DNA from: Ceratodon purpureus
Taxonomy: Eukaryota > Streptophyta > Bryopsida > Pseudoditrichales > Ditrichaceae
Length of the DNA stretch: 64,000 nucleotides
Assembly (NCBI GenBank): GCA_014871385.1
Contig: CM026423.1
Coordinates: 24,766,898 to 24,830,897 of the forward strand
Direction: 5' to 3'
Notes under the pieces: generated by a model
Told to the model about the DNA's origin: nothing
Seen by the model: the letters and a program-made list of their open reading frames with translations, nothing else
The model's database searches: none
Shown: piece by piece, positions 12,431-23,219 of the stretch
Position numbering within the stretch: the stretch's first letter is position 1
Layout of the letters: each line of letters starts with the position of its first letter
Position numbers and translations under genes: made by a program

Positions 12431-13775
12431 TTAGGGGATATAGGGGAAATTAGGGAAAATTAGGGGATTTAGGGAAAATTAAGGGAAATAGGCGAAATAG
12501 GGGAAATCGGGGGAAATTAGGGGAAATTAGGGGATATGGGGGAAATAGGGGAAATTAGGGGGATATAGGGGAAATAGGGGAAATTAGGGGATTTGGGGAA
12601 AATTAGGGGAAATAGGGGAAATAGGGGAATTTGGGGGAAATTAGGGGAAATAGGGGAAATTGGGGGATATTAGGGGAAATAGGGGAAATTGGGGGAAATA
12701 GGGGAAATAGGGGAAATAGGGAAATAGGGGAAATTATGGAAAATTAGGGGAAATTAGGGAAATAGGGGAAATTAGGGAAATTGGGGGAAATTAGGGGAAA
12801 TTAGGGAAAATTAGGGAAATAGGGGAAATTAGGGAAAATTAGGGGAAATTAGGGAAAATTAGGGGAAATTAGGGAAAACTAGGGAGAGAGGGGAAATTAG
12901 GGGAAATTAGGGGAAATTAGGGGAATTTGGGGGAAATTAGGGGAAATAGGGGAAATTGGGGGATATTAGGGGAAATAGGGGAAATTGGGGGAAATAGGGG
13001 AAATAGGGGAAATAGGGAAATAGGGGAAATTATGGAAAATTAGGGGAAATTAGGGAAATAGGGGAAATTAGGGAAATTGGGGGGAAATTAGGGGAAATTA
13101 GGGAAAATTAGGGAAATAGGGGAAATTAGGGAAAATTAGGGGAAATTAGGGAAATTAGGGGAAATTAGGGAAAACTAGGGAGAGAGGGGAAATTAGGGGA
13201 AATTAGGGGAAATTAGGGGAAATTAGGGGATATAGGGGAAATCAGGGGAAATTAGGGGATATAGGGGAAATTAGGGGATATAGGGGAAATTAAGGGAAAT
13301 TAGGGGAAATTAGGGGATATAGGGGAAATCAGGGGATATAAGGGAATTAGGGGAAATTAGGGTTAATTAGGGGAAATTAGGGGAAATCAGGGGAAATTAG
13401 GAGATATAGGGGATATAGGGGAAATCAGGGGAAATTAGGGGAAATTAGGGGAAATTAGGGGATATAGGGGAAATTAAGGGAAATTAGGGGAAATTAGGGG
13501 ATATAGGGGAAATCAGGGGATATAAGGGAATTAGGGGAAATTAGGGTTAATTAGGGGAAATTAGGGGAAATCAGGGGAAATTAGGAGATATAGGGGATAT
13601 AGGGGAAATTAGGGTTAACTAGGGGAAATTAGGGTTAACTAGGGGAAATTAGAGAAATTAGGGGAAAGTAGAGAAATTAGGGGATATAGGGGAAATAGGG
13701 GAAATAGAGGAATTAGGGGAAATTAGGAGAAATTAGGGGAAATCAAGGGATACAGGGGAAATTAGGGGAAATTAA
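12425..13775 (+). repeat. G-rich minisatellite of GGGGAAATTA-type units
   Basis: About 1.35 kb of 8-10-bp units of the form AGGGGAAATT or AGGGGATAT, continuous with the telomeric block and plausibly derived from it. It contains two visible higher-order duplications: about 12620-12900 recurs at about 12920-13200, and about 13270-13395 recurs at about 13458-13585. Regular G runs of four make G-quadruplex formation on the + strand likely. No coding capacity. Confidence 0.93.
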
Positions 13776-13972
13776 ATTCAGTAGCATCTATCCGAGGGTT
13801 AGTCTTGAGGTCTGTTTCTTGCCGTTCGATGTCAAAAAAGTTTCCTCTTAGCTCAGAGCAGACTGCCAAGTCCATGGTGAGCGCTGGATGGTCACGTAGA
13901 ACCTACTTCAATTTTTACTTTGAATTTAAAACTACAGAAACAATACGCGAACTTGAGGTGTCACATTCAAAC

Positions 13973-14136
13973 CTGAAGGTACTCCAAAATTGCTTCGTGG
14001 CAGAACTGCTCTGGATTCTTTGGTGGTGTAGCGAAAGACTCTGGGTGCTCAGCCAAACGGTTCAGGAAAAGAAGAGCTTCCCGGTGCTTATGATAGGCGC
14101 TCTTGTACAGTTGAACGAGCTGAGCGTAATACCCAC
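13973..14136 (-). pseudogene. VPS39/VAM6-like single exon
   Basis: A 164-nt stretch bounded by an acceptor (TTTTGGCAG) and a donor (CAG|GTTTGA) reads YYAQLVQLYKSAYHKHREAL, then LNRLAEHPESF and EAILEYLQ. The pattern (ALYK....HREAL..L..L, then a KPE.IIEYL-like end) resembles the clathrin-heavy-chain-repeat part of VPS39/VAM6, another HOPS subunit. No neighbouring VPS39 exon is recognisable, so it is an orphan exon. Assignment rests on recall of the family pattern. Confidence 0.5.
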
Positions 14137-14632
14137 CTGCCAAAATTTATGAATTCAACATTCATATTAAGAAAGACCCAAGTGTATCTAACAGGTAACA
14201 ACAAGCAAGGAACTCAACTGCAATTCGAAGCTCGTTGATTTCACCTTGAGGGATTTCCATGCAAGATTACGAGTTTGAGAACGGAATCAGAACAATGTAG
14301 ATTCATTAACTCCGAAAGCCTAAGAACGATATTGATGTGTCATGATTATGCGTCGTACTGTAAAAATGACCGTGAACTCGTTACAAGCGCCCTAGTAACT
14401 TGAAGGAGATTTGGCCTTGTTTCAACATATTATGATGTTCACCCATGAATACTAGGACTATCGTTTCACCTTCTAGCACGACGTCGAACACAAGAACTGC
14501 ACCTTCTAACATCAACCCTGCCCAAAATATCTGGTGTGAGCAGTGTAGCCGTGATAAAAATTATTTATGAAGGCGAAAAGGGAGACAAATCATGACTATG
14601 ATGCTGATATCCTCAACTTAGTTCGATAGATT
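14137..14632. other. No recognised feature
   Basis: Mixed-composition sequence between two orphan exon fragments; no open frame of note and no repeat. Confidence 0.4.
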
Positions 14633-15000
14633 CCTTACTGCAAAGAAGCCGCCTGCTCCATTTCCTGCGTCCACAACTATGTGGAACCCCTCCAAAGGTC
14701 GCTCTGATTATCAACAAAATTCAACTTATGTTAGAGAACCTCCAAAGTGCAATTGCAGCTTAGGAACACACTGTCAGTTTCTTCAATTCAAAACGATCAT
14801 GAAGACTACTTTGAGTAGACATATCAACTTCGACAAAGAGTTGAAGCTCACCAACACCTCCAGCCCCTTTGCGAACAGCATCTACAAGATCAGCAGTATA
14901 CTGCTCCATGTAATCAACAGAATGTGTCTCTTTCTTTGCTACGGTCTCTCCAGTATTAGTACTTTCTTTGGACATAACATGGTTTATTTTTGTTTTTTGA
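14633..15000 (-). pseudogene. Phosphohexomutase (phosphoglucosamine/phosphomannomutase-like) exon pair
   Basis: The exon at about 14990-14855 reads VDYMEQYTADLVDAVRKGAG before a GTGTTGG donor; the next, at about 14690-14634, reads PLEGFHIVVDAGNGAGGFFA before GTAAGG. DAGNGAGGFFA is the start of domain II in alpha-D-phosphohexomutases (the plant family with At5g17530-like members). The catalytic serine domain and the sugar-binding domains are not found nearby. The fragment is therefore an orphan of a few exons, on the same strand as the VPS39-like and lactonohydrolase-like pieces. Confidence 0.7.
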
Positions 15001-15660
15001 GGCAAATGAAGAGAGAACTTCTCTTCCGTCTCGTTCATCGCGATAAAACATAAGTTATTTTTGAATCATGTGAGCTTCTCTCCATTTGTTTTTTTCATTC
15101 TACACACGATCATTTAGATGGTGACCAATGGTAATTTACTGTTATTGATTTTTTTGGTCAATTTGCCATGCTTGTAGTGCGAGTTAAATGTCTTTCATTG
15201 CGTTCTCTGTTGCAGCTGAGGCGTAAGGATTGGTAAATATGATTTACAATGTATATATGAATCGGTCATACGTTATGTTTGATGATCTGACATCGTGGGA
15301 TTATGTAGTTCTGAACTGATTTGTTAATATGAGGTCATTGAGGGAGGTTTGCAGGTTTCTTACAAGTGGCTGCTCAAGTAGGAAGTTTTCTGTCTCTTCG
15401 AATGCTGCAAAGAGGTAATTAGTTAGCTGGTCGATGTTGGCTCTGACATGATTTTATGTAATAGTTATGAAGGCTAGCTGACAACGATTCCACACTGGAG
15501 GGCCTTGGTGAGTTGTTGAGATTTTGAAGGAGCCCAAATCTTGTTATCAGGATGTAGGAGATCATTTTTGTGATGATGGCTGCACGTTTACCTGAATGCA
15601 TCTGCTGCTGTTTCTCTTTCTTGTGGAGACAGACTAGATTTACTCATCCAACTTTTTGTC
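15001..15660. other. No recognised feature
   Basis: AT-rich sequence, with several T runs, upstream of the next coding-like exons. It could contain a promoter for them but shows no distinctive motif. Confidence 0.4.
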
Positions 15661-15674
15661 TTGCTTTTGAAGCA

Positions 15675-16613
15675 GGATCTTACAGTCCAATTTGCGAAAC
15701 AAAACGAGGGGAATTATAAGGTTGAGGTTGTATGCACCGTTTCTGGATGGTCGAAAGGCGAACCCCGAGCTTATAGTGTACAGCTAGTGCCAAAAGCCAA
15801 GTTGCATGGTACTCTATCTTTACGTCGGTTTTTAACCAAATCTTGCAATCTTCAGGAGCTGTGTCTTTCTCAGATTGGAGGATTGTTTACTGCTAATTTA
15901 ATTCGTTTGTGTTCGAAAGTTTTGTTTGCTGCAATATTTGGATCTTGTGTATTTTGATGTTGTCGGTTCATTCGTGTGTACTTACTTTTAGTAAGTGTGG
16001 CTATTAGGGCTCAGGTGAATCCTGACACGGCTGCGGAGGGCAAAGTGTCAAGATAACCGCATGATACAGTTTGATGATCAGTATGTGCTCTAATTGTGTG
16101 TTCGTTTATTTTGCCTGTACACAGATGCAAAACATGAATTTGACGGGTCTGCATCTCACCATGTATACAGTGTACAGCCTTGCTTACCCAACGACCCAGC
16201 CCAGCTTTATATTGGCGAGTATGTGAAAGCTCAGGAACTCGAGCGCTCCCCTTTTTACTATTGCGAAGCTAGACATGGGTCACCGGTCAACATAGGACCT
16301 TCTGTTCTCTATTTCTCATGTTTACTTAAATGTTCGATGTGAATTGAATACTTCGGAGGTTTGATGAGTTTGGACCGACTAAACATTGCGGTAACCTGCA
16401 TCTCCTGCTACTGATTATGTGTTTTATGGTGAGGCAGAATGGCAGCTGTATGCGGTGTTAATTGGAATGATGTTATTATCAGGGCTGCTGTTCTTAATGT
16501 TCTTCGAATCTCCAAAATCCGACGCTTTTTGGCAGTTTCCCATGGGGCGAGCACAACCTGCTCGTCCTCCTCCGCAAGCAGTATGGGGTCATTCAAACCA
16601 CCAAGAATTATAG
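15675..16613 (+). pseudogene. Unidentified membrane protein, exon remnants
   Basis: Three coding-looking stretches in order: about 15676-15810 (DLTVQFAKQNEGNYKVEVVC, then GWSKGEPRAYSVQLVPK), about 16127-16275 (EFDGSASHHVYSVQPCLPND, then YIGEYVKAQELERSPFYYCE) and about 16432-16613 (EAEWQLYAVLIGMMLLSGLL, then FFESPKSDAFWQFPMGR, ending WGHSNHQEL-stop). The last has one clear transmembrane helix of about 20 residues and a short proline-rich tail; the terminal HQEL is reminiscent of, but not equal to, an ER retrieval signal. I do not recognise the family. It may be a complete 3' end of a small type I membrane protein or a decayed copy. Confidence 0.45.
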
Positions 16614-17109
16614 ATGTAAGGCGTACATACACGTGTTGACTTTACATGGAAAGACTTGCTTTTATAGCAGCTGAGGATACATTTGAAGATCTTATGATCA
16701 TTTCTTGATCGCAAACTTTGCTTTTCTTCTTTTCATTTCGTGTTTTAGTTCCAGGGAGAGGTTTTCAGATTGTTCAACTAGTCATGAACCCTTTATTCAT
16801 CAGGGGATACACACAATTGTTTTTAAACATAAACACTCTATATCGATATACATTAATTTGGTTCGACCTGAAATCTCGTCTTTTGTTCATTCCAATGCTA
16901 CGTCGATGCTGCCTTGTATCGGTGAAATTTGCACTGATGTACAATTTCGACTTGCGTTTTTAGTCTGTTAGAATGATTTGCAACAATTCAAGGTGTGAAC
17001 CTTTAACTTCTTATGTCCACTCGAGAGTTTCACTGACATCTCAGAGTTAATGATATTGTAGCTATATCTCGGACTAGACGATGAATCTGGCAATGCGGAG
17101 AAAGGTGAC
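16614..17109. other. Left flank of the transposon insertion, unassigned
   Basis: Contains short open frames with hydrophobic residues around 16718-16963 but nothing recognisable. It leads into the host exon that the transposon interrupts. Confidence 0.4.
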
Positions 17110-17154
17110 ACAGGATGTGGTCAACTGTTTCCTTGATTTTGAGCTGTGTTTTTA

Positions 17155-17255
17155 GGGGGTTTGAGTCGAGCCGATCATCTACTGAAAGGCTTAGGAGCTT
17201 CAACGATCCAAAACATACGTCTGGTTTGCAAGGAGACAGCAAGGAGCTCCTTGTG
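17155..17255 (+). pseudogene. Host exon, left part, split by the giant MULE
   Basis: An acceptor-like TTTTTAG at about 17148-17154 opens a frame reading GFESSRSSTERLRSFNDPKH and then LQGDSKELLV up to the transposon border. The same ELLV codons recur as the target-site duplication on the far side (34081-34090), and the frame continues there. I do not recognise the protein. Confidence 0.55.
17246..17255. repeat. Target-site duplication, left copy
   Basis: GCTCCTTGTG, identical to 34081-34090 and directly abutting the terminal inverted repeat. MULEs typically make 9-11-bp duplications. Confidence 0.9.
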
Positions 17256-17308
17256 GAGGGAAGCTTGTACGTGAGCGGAGAGCGCAGAGCGGAGAGCGGT
17301 GAGCGCAG
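17256..17308 (+). repeat. Left terminal inverted repeat of the MULE
   Basis: Starts GAGGGAAGCTTGTAC, then GTGAGCGGAGAGCG with internal GAGCGGAGAGCG subrepeats. Pairs with 34028-34080 inverted. Weaker similarity continues to about 17470. Confidence 0.92.
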
Positions 17309-17344
17309 ATTTGGAGAGCGGAGAGCACAGAATGGGAGACAGAA

Positions 17345-18240
17345 CCTTAAAATAGCAATTTTTTTACTAAAAATAAATTATAAAATTAGAAGATCCGAAT
17401 ATTCTTAGTATATTTTTGGGGAGTTACTAATTTTAGTAATTTAATTGACCCTATAACCGTGGACTAATTACAGTATTTTCATTGAATTTGTAGTTCATAT
17501 TCTCTTTTCTTGGTGATTAATTTTTTAACGTGCACCAATTACTATGCTCCAGCTCCTTCTAACTAGTTCAGGCATACAGTAATTCCCCTTATCTCCTTAA
17601 ATTTATATGCAAATTACTACTTAAAATGTTTTGGTATTGAACCTGTGAACAGGGATCAAGTAACATTTAATTTCATAACATTTTCTTAACATTGCTAGAA
17701 TTCATCCACTATAATCTACATGCCTTTCTCCTTTTTTTTTTTATTTTTTTTAAATTTTTTTGAAATTTGTTTTGTATTTTTTATAAAATTTTCTTTATTC
17801 TATCTATCTTGTTAGAGGGGTCAAAAGCCTCCTTGCATTTGATTCTCTCCTTCATTTTATTTTCACAATCATTTTATTTTCACATTCAATTTGTTGATCT
17901 CCTTCATATTATTTTCAACCTTCATTTTAAATATTGCTATTCTTTTCTTTAATCTTTTTAATTTCAATTTATATAAATGTCTTTTTTTTTTAATTTTTTT
18001 TTTTTTTTTTTTCATTCTTTAATTTTTAAAGAAAAATTTAAATGCTAAATGACTTGTGCTAAACCTTCATCTTTTTCCATTCGGTTTAGGAGGATGACAA
18101 CTTTTAAATGAATGAATAGCCGATTTTCAAGGGCGCCAAGCATCTTCTTCAGGGATATTTAAGATAAGAGTAGGGAATGTCTCTGCCTCTTTTGTGTTGG
18201 TGTTATGTGAAGCTCTTTTCCGTAGTGCGGGACAGCAGCT
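17345..18240. other. Subterminal AT-rich region of the MULE
   Basis: Very AT-rich with long T runs (17730-17770 and 17985-18012). No gene. It presumably contains the promoter and leader of the small gene at 18241 and possibly transposase-binding sites. Confidence 0.5.
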
Positions 18241-18693
18241 ATGGAAGACGTCAGAGATATTGTTGTTTCACTTGCTGACGATGTTTGTCCATTTCAACCA
18301 TATGTTGAGGTCGATGACGAAGAAGAGGTGATGGCCAACAGCCAAGGGCGTCCTTCGACAACGGATGTTGACGTGCAACCGGATGTAAGATCTGACCCTC
18401 CACGTTCAGAAAATTCGGATGAAATCATAGTGCTAGAGAAGGACGCAGATGTGCCTTTGCAACCACATGCATACTCGAAGGTTGGAAAGATCCCAAGGGG
18501 AACCTATTCCAGGGAATCAGTTAATCGGAGGCGGGGAGGTGGGCCATTGCTGAAACGATCATACCAAGGACATTTGCCAAGTGTGGGAACGAAAGTGAAT
18601 GCGAATGTAGTTTCTCCTGTAGTACAGTCAGCGGCTGGCAGTCCTGCTGATAGTGTAGTGGGCAACCCTAAACGTGTTAGGTTCGAAGAATGA
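18241..18693 (+). CDS. Small acidic-to-basic transposon protein, unknown
   Basis: An intact 150-aa frame starting MEDVRDIVVSLADDV. The N-terminal 80 residues are acidic and contain DEIIVLEKD, which fits a SUMO-interacting motif (hydrophobic core followed by acidic residues). The C-terminal half is basic (RESVNRRRGGGPLLKRS; NPKRVRFEE at the end) and could bind DNA. No family is recognised. It is transcribed toward the transposase gene and ends 254 bp from the transposase stop. Position and composition resemble small accessory proteins of large DNA transposons, but that is inference; it could also be one exon of a longer gene. Confidence 0.6.
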   Translation: MEDVRDIVVSLADDVCPFQPYVEVDDEEEVMANSQGRPSTTDVDVQPDVRSDPPRSENSDEIIVLEKDADVPLQPHAYSKVGKIPRGTYSRESVNRRRGGGPLLKRSYQGHLPSVGTKVNANVVSPVVQSAAGSPADSVVGNPKRVRFEE

Positions 18694-18947
18694 GACATCT
18701 AATAACTAGTATATGTTTGCCTTAATAAAGGGTACATGTCAGAGGATACGAGGTATATAGTGCACTTCTTCAAGATACAATATATTGAAATAGAATGCAA
18801 TCAATGTGAACGCCAAAGCCTTTAATATAATGAAAAAGTCAATACAGCTTCTCAATAGCTGACTTAGTATATGGTATATTACTAAAATCATTCACTACGT
18901 GACAAATGGCCATTGTGGAAATGGAAGTTCTAAAGCAGGAGGGCTAC

Positions 18948-21900
18948 CTACTTCTTCGCCAAGGGGTGACGCAAGATTCCACTCTCTAAGAGTAGCTTGA
19001 CCTCGTTGAAGCTGAAGGTAGGCGCATGGATGAAAAGCTCCGCTTCGGGATCACGGTTGCAGACCTTCAAGAATATGTAGTATAGGTGCTTACAATACGT
19101 GAACTGAGTCTTCCCACGGAACGTAGTCATTGTCTTCTTGAATGCTGGGCAAGTGCAACCAGGGTAAGAACTGATGGTAATCTGGTACCGTGTGATGTGT
19201 GGAGCGACGCCCGAATCCAGCCCAATGATGCAACCGTGGCCCGGCTCAGGTATCATGGTGACGGAACGGAGGCGCGCTTTAAGAGACTCGGAGGAGCCCA
19301 TGGAGAGTCGCTGCGCTTGATTGGGACGGGTGGCAGTGCGCTTCACCATCTTGCCGTCTCTCTTGCCTGGGTAGCGGTCAGCGTCTTCAGGGACTGGCAC
19401 CGAGCTGAGATTTGCAGGGGGCGGGGCAGAGGAGAAGAGGCGTCTTGGGGAGACCGGCTTCTTCGGCGGAAGTTGAAAGCCCGCTGCTTCGAGGGCTAGA
19501 ATCTCAGTCAGTTTTAGGTTAGTACCTAGTTTCACTGGCCAGACCTCTGGAATGGAGGGGAATTCCTGGTCCTTTGAGTAGTGTGCTACCCACTTGCGCT
19601 TAGAGCCTTTCACGCAGCGCTCAATATCGTCGGAGCAGAAGAAGAACTCTGTCTTCTCGACTAGGTTCCTGCGATAATTAGTCCAGAGCCCAGTGTAGGT
19701 CGGTGCAGCTGTGGAATGGGGCCCTCTGACGATTCTCTCAGTGCACTTCTTCTTCGTTTCAGCCCTTTGGGCCCAGCAGCACTTCGCAGAAAGTTTGTGT
19801 AGTCTGGAAATGTGCCACTCCTTCACGTCCACCTTAGTTTCTTCAACCGCGTTGACATGGCGAATGCCGCCCTTGTTCACAGGTGAAGGTAAAGGGGAAT
19901 CAACTTCCTGGGCAGGAGGTTGCGTACATTGTACCTCGGTGTCTTGTTCGGAGTCGTCTTCCACAATGACGGGCATCTGCATAGGGCGAGCCCTGACGAC
20001 ACGTCTTGGGCCTCGTGGGCGTGAGAAGTTTGTCTTATCCGGGCGATGGGACTCCTCGTCAGCTCCGATAAGGACGTCGGCTTTTCGCTTCTGTGAACCG
20101 AAGACTTCCGCTCCAGGCATGATAGGCTGACGGGTGCAGAACTCATCCGCGCCTGGCATATCGAGCATGGGCTTGTCGAGCAGTGTAGGATTTCCCCATT
20201 TCTTTGCGTTGCGTTCAGCCATCCGGAGCCTGAGTTCCTTCTTGGATGGTCCGGTTCCGCCGACGTCACCTTTTAGGAACTGGTAGTAGTTGACAACCTG
20301 TAGAAAAGCCCGAACGAAATCGTCCACGGTAGCAACGTACAGGTCGTTCCCGTTGTTTCCTGAAGCTTGGAGCCACTTGTTGTGAACCGTTTCGGCGAGG
20401 TTACAGGTGGGCATCTCTGTGAGTTCTTCTTTCGTGAATTTCTGCAGATTTGACAGTAAATGCCGTTAGATTCACCGATTACAGGTTTCTAGGTTAGGGC
20501 TACGAAACCAGTATTAAAAACATCAAAACAGAGTGCAGAGAGATTACCTCGGTCATGAATCCCCCCCACTGGCGGAAGCGGTGGTGCCAGAATGACAGCC
20601 ACTGATCGAGTTTGATGAGCCCGCTCTCGCCAACGACCCCGGTGGATGCCCACCATGCTCGCAACGCGTGGTACAGAGTTTCCGCCTCTGCCATGCTGGT
20701 CGCATTCTTGTACTGAGTGCACATCTTTTTGTGCTGTACCCAGAGTTCTTCCGGGAAGTGCTTCTGCGTATACGCCACCATGTTCTGAGTCCAGTGGAAC
20801 AAGCACGACCTCTCCCGGTCCTCCATTGGGTCTTCCTTGTTGCCATTGCCGTAAAGGATTCGCACTGCATTCCAATTTGCCTGTGCGTTATCCGCCATGA
20901 ACCCCTTGAAGTTCGGCGCTGCAACGCCATTGATCTCCATGACCAGGTTCAGGTTTTTCCAGAAGACGAGCTGGGCGTCCGTGTCCTCGGACTGCATGTC
21001 GCAAGTGGCGATTGTCATCACGCGGCAGTAGGTGGCGTCGTACACATGGCACGCCATCGTCGACCAGTCTTTGACGCGTTTTACATGGTCGAACATGATC
21101 CATGCGTTCTCCAAGTCGCCACCAGCTTGCATACGGCTGACCAAGTCGACGCCACTTCCCGGCCCGACCTCCGACATTTTGAAGACGAAGACTTTGTCAC
21201 GCATAGATCCCTGACCAGGAAACCTATTCTCCTGGACATACGCCCAGAGACTGTTACCACGGAGCTTGGTGATACCGTCCATGATTCCGTACCTTACGAA
21301 TCTTTTGAAGGTGGCGACTTTGTTGCGGATGTTGGGCGACGCCATGTCTTTGCATCGATCCAGAACAGGAACCAGCTCCTCCATCGTCAGTTTCCTCGGT
21401 GGTGCATCCTCGGGCTGTAGAAGGTAGCTCCCGATGAGGAGTTTGCTCGCCTCCAGGACAACGGCGCTCTTTGTTGCTTTGTTGTTCATCTCTACCTGCT
21501 CTTCTATTAAGCTACTAATCTCTGCTTTAGAGTCTCTGTAGTCTCCTACTTTCACTGGATGATCATGTGTTCCTATGTGAATACAAGCTCTAGTCTGATT
21601 TGGTTTGCCCACAACGTAATAAATCTTAGCCTCGCATGTAGCTACACATGATGGAGGTTCTTTACATACCTTGCACACAAGCGTGGAGTCAGATGGAGGA
21701 GGCTGATCCATGAGAAAAGCTTGCAGGGTACAGCCTTCGAACTCAGTCTCGTTAACCTCGAAGATCTTGGGAACACGCTTCAGGAAGTCACACTCCTCGT
21801 TGGTGCAGCGCAGCCATCCGACGCAGGTGGAACTACGAAAAGACAGTCCGAAGTCGTTCTTGATGTTTGTTGTGATGGTCTTGGTCCACAAGTGTCCGTC

Positions 21901-22629
21901 GTATCGTTTGTCCATTCCCTGCATAGACTTGGCGGCGAGCTTAGAGGATCCTGCAGCAGCTGGGGGCAACTCAAATAGAACCGGACCATCAAACTTCGCA
22001 GGCAAGTACTCAACTCTCTCGTGTCTAATAGTGGAATAGTCTATCTTCTTCAATATGTTTTTTGACCCACGCGTCTTAGCAATCTCTTTAAGGAGCGGAA
22101 CAATGCTAACTGTGACTAAGGACAATGGAGGAGAGACATTGGAAGGAGGAGCATCTGCGTGGACCTTAGGCACCAACTTGACGGGACTGACTTCGTCATC
22201 AGAGGAGAGAGAAATGACTGTTGGAGGGGGAGGTTTCTCTACTTCTGAAGTTTCAGTACCAGGCTCGACTTTGACCTTGACATCACGAGGTAAGGGAGTC
22301 TGAATTGTGCAAGTAGAAGAGCGACGGGGGGTGAGGATCTCAGTGGATGCAGCCATAAGAGAATCAGTAAGACCATAGACTCTATAGGATCCAGGGAGGA
22401 GTCTCCACTGCAACATGTTGTTCTCATCTCTCAGTGAAGGTTGCCCGAGGGTGTGGGTAACCTCGGCAGTAACGTCATCAAAGATCTCCTCCTCTATACT
22501 GATAGAATCCTCACGAAAATGGAATCTGAGACTCAAGCGAAGAGAGGAGACTGTAGCAAGACCATCATCATCTACGCGAAACCTAAGAGGGATGCCCATG
22601 CCTTGGGCGTACAGGCACACCATTCCCAT
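18948..22629 (-). CDS. MULE transposase with N-terminal zinc finger and C-terminal SWIM finger
   Basis: Predicted 1,191 aa in two exons (22629-20548 and 20441-18948); the 106-nt intron has GTAATC...CTGCAG borders and joins in frame from GGFMTE to KFTKEELTE. The start is the ATG of MGMVCLYAQG, since the 14 residues upstream lack an ATG. Residues about 125-150 hold VISLSSDDE, a classic SUMO-interacting motif. A Cys/His cluster at about 269-357 (Cys269, Cys275, Cys280 and HIGTHDH) fits the WRKY-GCM1/FLYWCH-type DNA-binding finger found in MULEs. The catalytic triad is Asp531 (YDATYC), Asp580 (GFMADNAQANW) and Glu711 (TCNLAETVHNKW). The third acidic residue is reached only through the splice, which independently supports the intron. 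A SWIM finger (Cys1123, Cys1125, Cys1144, His1146; GCTCPAF...YCKHLYY) closes the protein. The region between is Lys/Arg-rich. Intact frame. Confidence 0.93.
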
Positions 22630-23219
22630 GTTTACAGACGCAGAGAGTAGAAGAGTGAGTGTATTAGCCAAGCGCTATCGCGAGAGCAAAGTGAGAGGAA
22701 TGATGCATCGTTGTTGATCATTTTATTCAAGTTGGAATGTCCCAGTGAATAGTTGAAGAATGATTCATTCTGTTAGGTAACGAATGTAAGATTTATTAGA
22801 GACGGCGCTAACTAATTATAATGCCACTTTTTGCAGGTCTAAGAATATCAGGTAAGATTTTTAGAACTCTACATTGATAATTTGAATCCAGGAGCACATT
22901 CTATTTGTTATTATTTATTATAGGATTAGAATGAGCCGTCATTAATATTCTACATTTAAAACAATGATTTTTAATAGCGGCAAGCATTGAAGTGCTCGGA
23001 TTTCTACCTTTTATTTCAGGGCTGAAATTTTAAACTATACTGTAATATAGAAATATCATTGGTACTCTTAATATAAAGTGGGTATATAATGTGTCAGTAG
23101 TTTAGAAAGTATTTGAGCTTAACGTTTAATTAAAATAGTGGTACGTCATAGGTATTTAAGCTGGGAAGAAACTCTCATGAGAGTCTTTTTGTGAGAGAGT
23201 CCTTTCTGTGGTTAGACAC
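22630..23219. promoter_or_regulatory. Probable bidirectional promoter of the MULE
   Basis: A 590-bp AT-rich spacer between the divergent transposase and methyltransferase genes. No frame of note. TATA-like stretches occur (GTATATAA at about 23082 toward the + gene; ATTTATTATAGG around 22915), but none can be assigned with confidence. Confidence 0.5.
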
